Shown: positions 23,413 to 28,603 of the stretch, piece by piece
Layout of the letters: every line of letters starts with the position of its first letter
Numbering within the stretch: the stretch's first letter is position 1
Origin: Desulfuromonadales bacterium
Lineage (GTDB): Bacteria > Desulfobacterota > Desulfuromonadia > Desulfuromonadales > BM103
Direction: 5' to 3'
NCBI GenBank assembly: GCA_029859485.1
Contig: JAOUDB010000004.1
Coordinates: 1 to 28,603, forward strand
Length of the DNA: 28,603 bases
Notes under the pieces: generated by a model
Told to the model about the DNA's origin: nothing
The model's input: the letters and a program-made list of their open reading frames with translations, nothing else
The model's database searches: none
Program-made: the position numbers and the translations under genes

Positions 23413-25737
23413 ATGGATATCAGGCAGCGGGTTAAGCGGCTATTAAGCCGGATGCACAAAACTCCCCAGTATCCAAGCCAGGGTGCAGTGCTCTTTGTCG
23501 ATCTCGAACAACGCAGCTGCCAGCGCGGCTACATGCCACTTAATGCGGTCCAGCACTTTCTGGCTGGCCGCGGTGGCAACATGTACCTGCTCTACAATCT
23601 GCTTCAGGATGGAAAACAAGCTCTTGATCCCGAGGTGCCATTAATCTTCGGCGCCGGACTCCTGACTAGCTACATGCCAGGAGCGACCCGTGGCAACGTC
23701 TCCAGTCTCTCTCCAGAGAGTCGTGCGATTCTCGACAGCAACGCCGGTGACTATTTCCCCACCTATCTGAAACGCAACGGCTATGACCACCTGGTCCTCT
23801 ACGGCCGCAACCCGGAGTGGACACTGCTCAAGATCCAGAAGGAGACAATCAGCTTTATCGATGCCACACCTTATCGAGGCATGGACAACATTGATTTAAC
23901 AGCGGCAATTGAAAGTGATTTCAACTGTTCTGAACGCAAAGACATGGCAATGGCACGGATCAGCAGTGCCGGGGAGAATCAGGTCCTGTGCAGCGGCATC
24001 ATGGCGGGAGAGAAGTCGATCTGGGCTCGCGGTGGAGGTGGCGCCAAGATGGGAGCCCTGCACCTGAAAGCGATCCTCATCCAGGGCAAACTTCCGGACT
24101 TTGATCTTTCAGACACCTTCAAACAGCACAACCGAGACATTGGCAAAAAGATCCTCGCCGCGAGTGTGGTCCAGAATGCCCTGAAAAAGGTCGGCACCCC
24201 CTTTCTTTACAAGCCGAGCCGGGTTCTCGGCGCCATGGGCACAAAGAATAATCAGGAAACCACCTGGCACGATAGTCTCGACGCGGACAACTTCGATCCT
24301 TATCGTCCTGGGATGAGCCGCTGTTACCAGTGCCCGGTCGGTTGCAGGGCCAACAACGACATGCTTCCGGGCGGCAAAGGTGGCTGGGGTACCAGCGCCC
24401 TGACAGGTCTGAATGGCAACGCAAGTTATGATAAAGAGCAGAGTGCCCTTGAGCATTATAAACAGCGCACCTACAACGGTATTAACAACGACGGCCATTT
24501 CGACAAGTACGACAAGGGAGAAGGTCCTGAGTACATTATCGTCGGCAAATTCGGCCCCAACATCGGCATCAAAGAGCCAGAAAAGGTCCTGCGCCTGAAC
24601 AACATCCTCAATGATCTGGCCCTCGACGCCTCAAGCACCGGCAGCGCTATCGCCTGGGCCATGGAACTATACCAGCGCGGCATCATCGACCAAGAGACCA
24701 CTGGTGGGCTCGAGCTGACCTGGGGGAACTATCCGATCATCGAGCAACTGCTGTTTATGACTGCAAAGCGCCAAGGCTTTGGCGAAACTATCGCCGTTTC
24801 CAGCCGTGCTGTCGAACAGGGCAAATACCCATCGGAAGCATTAAACTACTGTATGGCATCCAAAAACTTGTTCCAATCAGATCCGCACGACTCTCGCATC
24901 CTCAAGGCTTTTGCCCTGGGGCTGGCAGTCGCCACCCGCGGCATGGACCACCTGCGTAATCGGGCCACTCTCGAGATCAACGCCCGCATCAATGATGATG
25001 CAGGCTTCAAGACCGCACTCTACGGCGGAGTGGTCTCCCCGGAGCCAACCTCTTACGCGGGTAAAGAGCACGCGGTACGCCGTTGCGAAAACACTTTTGC
25101 CGCCGGCGATGCGATCGGCATGTGCCGTTTCAACACCAAGCTGTTCAATTCGCCATCAACACCCGACTTGACCGACTTCGCTACCCAGATCAATGAACTG
25201 ACACAGCTGAGCGTCAATGAAACCCAGTTAGATGAGGTCGGTCGCAACATTACCGGGCTGGAGAGAATGATCAACTTCCGCCTTGGTCTGCGGCGGGAGG
25301 ATGACACCCTGCCCGCTCGCTGGTTCGATGAACCCATCAAGGTCGGTCCCTTCAAAGGTGAGAAAATCGACCGTGCTCAGTTTGCCGCCCTTAAAGATCG
25401 TTTCTACGACGTAACAGGTCTCAACTCGGCCGGCGTCCCCGCGCTCGATTGGCATGCTTCACTCTCTAAAGTCGTCACTGGCTACAGTATCAAGATCAAG
25501 TTTCCCTGTGCGTTTTCCGGCGCACCGGAAGGGTCGATTATTTTCGACGAGCAGGTCGAGCACCTCGGCGAACTGCGTCAACTTCTGCAACGAAGACTGC
25601 CCGAGGCATCGCGGATACTTGAAGACCCGAATCTCAATATCGTTCTCGATGGCGAAATGATTCTTTCCGGCGAAGAAAAAACCAGAATCCCAAACGGCAG
25701 CGAGATCTACCTGGTCTCCTATGTCTCAGGAGGATAG
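23413..25737 (+). CDS. Aldehyde:ferredoxin oxidoreductase with C-terminal MoaD-like domain
   Basis: This tungsten/molybdenum bis-pyranopterin enzyme oxidises aldehydes to acids with ferredoxin, or reduces acids at low potential. The AOR part covers residues 1 to about 690: the N-terminal pterin-binding domain includes WARGGGGAKMGALHLKAI. The [4Fe-4S] ligands are Cys304, Cys307 and Cys311 (CYQCPVGC) and Cys571 (IGMCRF), all present. Residues about 690-774 are extra and look like a ThiS/MoaD beta-grasp domain. It begins SIKIKFPCAFSG, includes the helix ELRQLLQRRL, continues NIVLDGEMI, and ends NGSEIYLVSYVSGG with the stop immediately after Gly-Gly. Free MoaD ends in the same Gly-Gly, which carries the thiocarboxylate used to build molybdopterin. 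GAGGAG precedes the ATG. The substrate may be the aldehyde matching the IorAB product. Confidence 0.88.
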   Translation: MDIRQRVKRLLSRMHKTPQYPSQGAVLFVDLEQRSCQRGYMPLNAVQHFLAGRGGNMYLLYNLLQDGKQALDPEVPLIFGAGLLTSYMPGATRGNVSSLSPESRAILDSNAGDYFPTYLKRNGYDHLVLYGRNPEWTLLKIQKETISFIDATPYRGMDNIDLTAAIESDFNCSERKDMAMARISSAGENQVLCSGIMAGEKSIWARGGGGAKMGALHLKAILIQGKLPDFDLSDTFKQHNRDIGKKILAASVVQNALKKVGTPFLYKPSRVLGAMGTKNNQETTWHDSLDADNFDPYRPGMSRCYQCPVGCRANNDMLPGGKGGWGTSALTGLNGNASYDKEQSALEHYKQRTYNGINNDGHFDKYDKGEGPEYIIVGKFGPNIGIKEPEKVLRLNNILNDLALDASSTGSAIAWAMELYQRGIIDQETTGGLELTWGNYPIIEQLLFMTAKRQGFGETIAVSSRAVEQGKYPSEALNYCMASKNLFQSDPHDSRILKAFALGLAVATRGMDHLRNRATLEINARINDDAGFKTALYGGVVSPEPTSYAGKEHAVRRCENTFAAGDAIGMCRFNTKLFNSPSTPDLTDFATQINELTQLSVNETQLDEVGRNITGLERMINFRLGLRREDDTLPARWFDEPIKVGPFKGEKIDRAQFAALKDRFYDVTGLNSAGVPALDWHASLSKVVTGYSIKIKFPCAFSGAPEGSIIFDEQVEHLGELRQLLQRRLPEASRILEDPNLNIVLDGEMILSGEEKTRIPNGSEIYLVSYVSGG

Positions 25738-25745
25738 CCCCGTCA

Positions 25746-26546
25746 ATGCGAGAAATCCGTGATTTTTTTGAAATCGACGGCGACAAGCTCGAATACCATC
25801 TCATAACACCTCGAAAGAGCAGAGACACAACCCTCGTATTCCTGCATGAGGGCCTGGGTTGCGTAGCGATGTGGAAAGACTTTCCGCGTCGCGTCGCTGA
25901 AGCAACGGGCTATCCGACACTGGCTTACAGCCGGGCGGGTTACGGTGGTTCGACACCCTGCCAGCGGCCAAGGCCCATCACCTTCATGCATGACGAGGGT
26001 TTGAAAGTGCTGCCAAAGGTTTTCGCCGCTGCGGGGATATCTCAGGCGATCCTGGTCGGGCACAGTGATGGGGCATCGATCGCCCTGATCAACGCCGGAA
26101 GCGATAACGATCATCGCCTTAGAGGCCTGGTGCTGATGGCTCCGCACGTCTTTGTCGAGGAGGAGTTGACCGTCAATAGCATCCGAAAGGCAAAATCGGC
26201 TTATCGGGCAACCGACCTCCGTCAACGCCTGGCTCGATACCACGGGGACAATGTCGACCATACTTTCCTGAGCTGGGTCGATACATGGCTCGATGAAAGT
26301 TTCCTTGCGTGGAACATTGAAGGGTTCCTACCAAGTATCAGTGTGCCGACCCTGCTGATCCAGGGCGACGAAGACAACTACGGCACACTCAGGCAAGTGG
26401 AAATAATCAATAAACACCTGCCGGGTGGAGCAGACATGTTCATCCTTCCTGGCTGTGGACATGCGCCTTTTCGTGAATATCCAAGCGAGACATTAAATGC
26501 GATTACTGACTTTCTGGAAAAACATCAGCTTTTACAGCCAGAGTAA
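25746..26546 (+). CDS. Alpha/beta hydrolase
   Basis: This is an alpha/beta-fold hydrolase of 266 residues, cytoplasmic, with no signal peptide. The nucleophile elbow is GHSDGAS (Ser in the centre), the acid is probably the Asp in IQGDEDNYGT, and the His is in LPGCGHAPFREYP. The HEGLGCVAMWKDFP stretch near residue 33 supplies the oxyanion-hole region. The fold covers esterases, thioesterases, C-C hydrolases and amidases, so the reaction cannot be named. It starts eight bases after the AOR stop, with AGGAGG overlapping the AOR end, so the two are made together. In an acyl-CoA pathway a thioesterase or ester hydrolase role would fit. The gene is followed by 323 non-coding bases before icmF. Confidence 0.9.
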   Translation: MREIRDFFEIDGDKLEYHLITPRKSRDTTLVFLHEGLGCVAMWKDFPRRVAEATGYPTLAYSRAGYGGSTPCQRPRPITFMHDEGLKVLPKVFAAAGISQAILVGHSDGASIALINAGSDNDHRLRGLVLMAPHVFVEEELTVNSIRKAKSAYRATDLRQRLARYHGDNVDHTFLSWVDTWLDESFLAWNIEGFLPSISVPTLLIQGDEDNYGTLRQVEIINKHLPGGADMFILPGCGHAPFREYPSETLNAITDFLEKHQLLQPE

Positions 26547-26869
26547 AGCCATAGCAAAACGAGCCTCTTTCCATTTTAACTTTTTGGACCGACATTCTCG
26601 GCTACTGAGTCATTCTTCCGGAGAATACAAGTGCCGATGAGTCTGAATGTAAACAAGCGTAGACAAAGCACCAGGACAAACGTCACCATCCGACTCACTA
26701 TCAAGTAGAGAACGCAGGATAAAGTCAGAGACTATGCCTCTTGCCGCGGATTCAGCAGGTTCTGTTTTCATGGCACGGCGTTTGCTAAATAGCTGGGATT
26801 AGAACATCTTTCGAATCATCATATGCGACTCATCGATTATAAGTCTGTCCTGCCATGAGGAGGTACAAG
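26547..26869. other. Non-coding region between hydrolase gene and icmF
   Basis: This 323-base gap has no gene I can support. It holds an imperfect palindrome, ATTCTTCCGGAGAAT (26612-26626), of unknown role. No clear terminator follows the hydrolase gene, and no well-spaced sigma70 promoter was found. A B12-riboswitch box was looked for, because icmF needs B12, and was not seen. A strong GAGGAGGT (26857-26864) lies five bases before the icmF start. Confidence 0.5.
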
Positions 26870-28603
26870 ATGGAAAGCCCTGTTTACCAACCGACTAACC
26901 CGGTCCGTTTCGTGACTGCTACAAGCCTCTATGATGGCCACGACGTGTCGATCAACATCATGCGCCGGATCATACAGGCTTCAGGCGCAGAGGTTATTCA
27001 CCTCGGTCACAATCGCTCTGTCAGTGAGATCGTTGATGTTGCGATACAGGAAGACGCTCAAGGAATCGCCGTCAGCTCCTATCAAGGCGGCCATATGGAG
27101 TACTTCAAGTACATGTACGACCTGCTGCAGGAAAAGGGTGCGGGGCACGTGAGAATCTTTGGCGGCGGAGGTGGAGTTATCCTGCCAGAAGAGATCAAAG
27201 AACTTGAAGATTACGGTATCTGTAAAATCTTTTCTCCCGAAGACGGCCGGCGCATGGGCTTACAGGGTATGATTAACTACCAACTGGAACAGTGCGACTT
27301 CCTGCCTCCAAAACAACTCTCACACGACCTGAAGTCCCTGCCGCAACGTGACCCACAGGCCGTAGCAAGACTGATAACTGCTGCTGAACAGCTGGTCAGG
27401 CAGCCGGACGAAGAGTTGCAGTCTGTTCAAAAACAGGTCCGTGAACAGGCCGGACAAGTTCCCGTGTTGGGCATTACCGGTACCGGCGGCGCAGGCAAGA
27501 GTTCCCTGACGGATGAACTGGTGCGCCGGTTTCTGCGTGACTTCGACGACAAGACGATTGCCATCCTTTCCGTTGATCCAACGCGCAAACGGACTGGCGG
27601 AGCGTTGCTCGGCGACCGCATTCGCATGAATTCCATCGATACGCCAAGAGTGTTCATGCGTTCGCTGGCCACCCGCGACTCAAGCAGCGAGCTTTCGGTG
27701 GCAATCCGCGAAGCGCTCGACGTCCTCAAGGCGGCCGCTTACGACCTGATTATCGTCGAGACAAGCGGTATCGGCCAGGGCAACGCTGGCGTCGTTGAGA
27801 TCTGTGATCTGTCACTCTACGTCATGACCAGCGAATTCGGCGCTCCGACCCAGCTCGAGAAGATCGACATGCTCGATTTCGCCGACATGGTTGCACTGAA
27901 TAAGATGGAGAAGCGCGGCGCTGAAGACGCCCTGCGCAATGTCCGCAAGCAGTACCGGCGCAATCATCACTTGTTCGACGCTGATGACAATGACCTCCCT
28001 GTCTACGGCACCATTGCCAGCCAGTTCAACGACGTCGGCGTCAACCGACTATACCGTGCAATGATCGACAAGTTGAACGATAAGTGCGAACTCGGCTGGC
28101 AGTCTCAACTGGTCATCGGAGAAGGACAAAGTATCGCCCAACAAATCATCCCTCCGGAGCAGGTCAGTTACCTGGCCGAGATTACCCACACAGCGAAAGC
28201 ATATCGCAAGCAGGTTCAGGAACAGACCGAGATCGGGCGGCAATTCTACCAACTTTCTGGCGCCCAGGCATTGCTGAACGAGAAATGCAACTGTCAGGTC
28301 GAAGAACTCGAAACCCTGAAGAATCAATCGGAAAATGCGCTGAGCGAGGAAAACCGTAAATTATTACAGAGCTGGCCAGAACTGAAGAAGGCTTATCGCG
28401 CTGAGGTTATGATCACCAAGGTGCGCGACAAAGAAATCCGCACCGAATTGACGACCACCACCCTCTCAGGGACGCGCATCCCCAAGGTCTGCCTTCCTGA
28501 CTTTGCCGACTACGGTGAGATTATCCGCTGGTGTATGAAGGAGAATGCCCCTGGCTTTTTCCCTTATACGGCCGGGCTCTTTCCCTTCAAGCGGACCGCC
28601 GAA
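26870..28603 (+). CDS. icmF: Fused acyl-CoA mutase IcmF (B12 domain, G-protein chaperone, mutase), 5' part
   Basis: This is the first 578 codons of an adenosylcobalamin-dependent mutase; the complete family is about 1080-1100 residues, so the gene runs off the window. IcmF interconverts isobutyryl-CoA and butyryl-CoA, and some members convert pivalyl-CoA to isovaleryl-CoA. The cobalamin-binding domain comes first: cobalt-ligating His24 in YDGHDVSINIMRR and the SSYQGGH stretch near residue 65. The MeaI-type GTPase chaperone follows, with Walker A GITGTGGAGKSS (Lys210). The mutase domain is entered before the edge, at YGEIIRWCMKENAPGFFPYT and LFPFKRTAE. The reading frame is open to the last base. 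Residues deciding isobutyryl against pivalyl specificity lie outside. It stands alone after a 323-base gap and probably feeds straightened acyl-CoA into the beta-oxidation operon. Confidence 0.93.
   Translation, partial: MESPVYQPTNPVRFVTATSLYDGHDVSINIMRRIIQASGAEVIHLGHNRSVSEIVDVAIQEDAQGIAVSSYQGGHMEYFKYMYDLLQEKGAGHVRIFGGGGGVILPEEIKELEDYGICKIFSPEDGRRMGLQGMINYQLEQCDFLPPKQLSHDLKSLPQRDPQAVARLITAAEQLVRQPDEELQSVQKQVREQAGQVPVLGITGTGGAGKSSLTDELVRRFLRDFDDKTIAILSVDPTRKRTGGALLGDRIRMNSIDTPRVFMRSLATRDSSSELSVAIREALDVLKAAAYDLIIVETSGIGQGNAGVVEICDLSLYVMTSEFGAPTQLEKIDMLDFADMVALNKMEKRGAEDALRNVRKQYRRNHHLFDADDNDLPVYGTIASQFNDVGVNRLYRAMIDKLNDKCELGWQSQLVIGEGQSIAQQIIPPEQVSYLAEITHTAKAYRKQVQEQTEIGRQFYQLSGAQALLNEKCNCQVEELETLKNQSENALSEENRKLLQSWPELKKAYRAEVMITKVRDKEIRTELTTTTLSGTRIPKVCLPDFADYGEIIRWCMKENAPGFFPYTAGLFPFKRTAE

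Noticed and set aside
25743..26261. Open frame of 172 codons on the minus strand inside the hydrolase gene
   Set aside because: Antisense shadow of an enzyme with a complete catalytic triad.
26547..26869. B12 riboswitch in front of icmF
   Set aside because: I looked for the conserved B12 box and supporting helices and did not see them; icmF uses rather than makes or imports cobalamin.

Overview
The window looks like a chromosomal piece of a strictly anaerobic, mid-GC bacterium, most likely a Desulfuromonadia/Geobacter-Pelobacter-type Desulfobacterota. This placement is inference from gene content: a ferredoxin-linked IorAB oxidoreductase, a tungsten-type aldehyde:ferredoxin oxidoreductase (AOR), a BadF-type activator with a 2-hydroxyacyl-CoA dehydratase family protein, an ADP-forming acyl-CoA synthetase, a TRAP carrier and IcmF. 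There are no rRNA or tRNA genes, CRISPR arrays, insertion sequences or phage genes. Almost every gene is a catabolic acyl-CoA or organic-acid gene, so this reads as one degradation island.

Layout. (1) 1-5074, minus strand: a beta-oxidation operon read right to left. It holds a fused 3-hydroxyacyl-CoA dehydrogenase/enoyl-CoA hydratase, a thiolase, a short-chain dehydrogenase and a second thiolase cut by the window edge. (2) 5075-5573: a divergent control region with two near-identical palindromes (TTTCGCA-N-TGCGAAA) about 20 helical turns apart, plus a candidate promoter for each direction. (3) 5574-15837, plus strand: an IclR-family regulator, then activator ATPase, single-subunit dehydratase-family protein, ADP-forming acyl-CoA synthetase, family I-type CoA-transferase, phenylacetate-CoA-ligase-like enzyme and IorA/IorB. 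(4) 16053-18981: a tandem duplication of a two-gene unit, a double-ACT-domain protein followed by a ketopantoate-reductase-family dehydrogenase. (5) 19303-22717: TRAP transporter DctP-DctQ-DctM with a UspA protein, with its own candidate promoter and an intrinsic terminator just after dctP. (6) 22745-26546: a transglutaminase-like protein, an AOR carrying a C-terminal MoaD-like domain that ends in Gly-Gly, and an alpha/beta hydrolase. (7) 26870-end: the first 578 codons of IcmF, a fused B12-dependent acyl-CoA mutase with its G-protein chaperone.

How the parts could work together (inference). The TRAP system imports an organic acid. Ligase, CoA-transferase and ADP-forming synthetase put on CoA or recover ATP. 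IorAB turns a 2-oxo acid into an acyl-CoA, and AOR interconverts the matching aldehyde and acid. The ketopantoate-reductase-like enzymes may interconvert 2-oxo and 2-hydroxy acids, and the dehydratase-family protein may remove the 2-hydroxyl. IcmF would straighten a branched chain, and the minus-strand operon would finish by beta-oxidation to acetyl-CoA. The substrate cannot be read from the sequence. An aryl- or branched-chain 2-oxo acid, as in amino-acid fermentation, is the simplest guess.

Most novel parts: the AOR-MoaD fusion, the duplicated ACT/ketopantoate-reductase pair beside iorAB, and the lone dehydratase subunit with its own activator inside an energy-conserving CoA operon.
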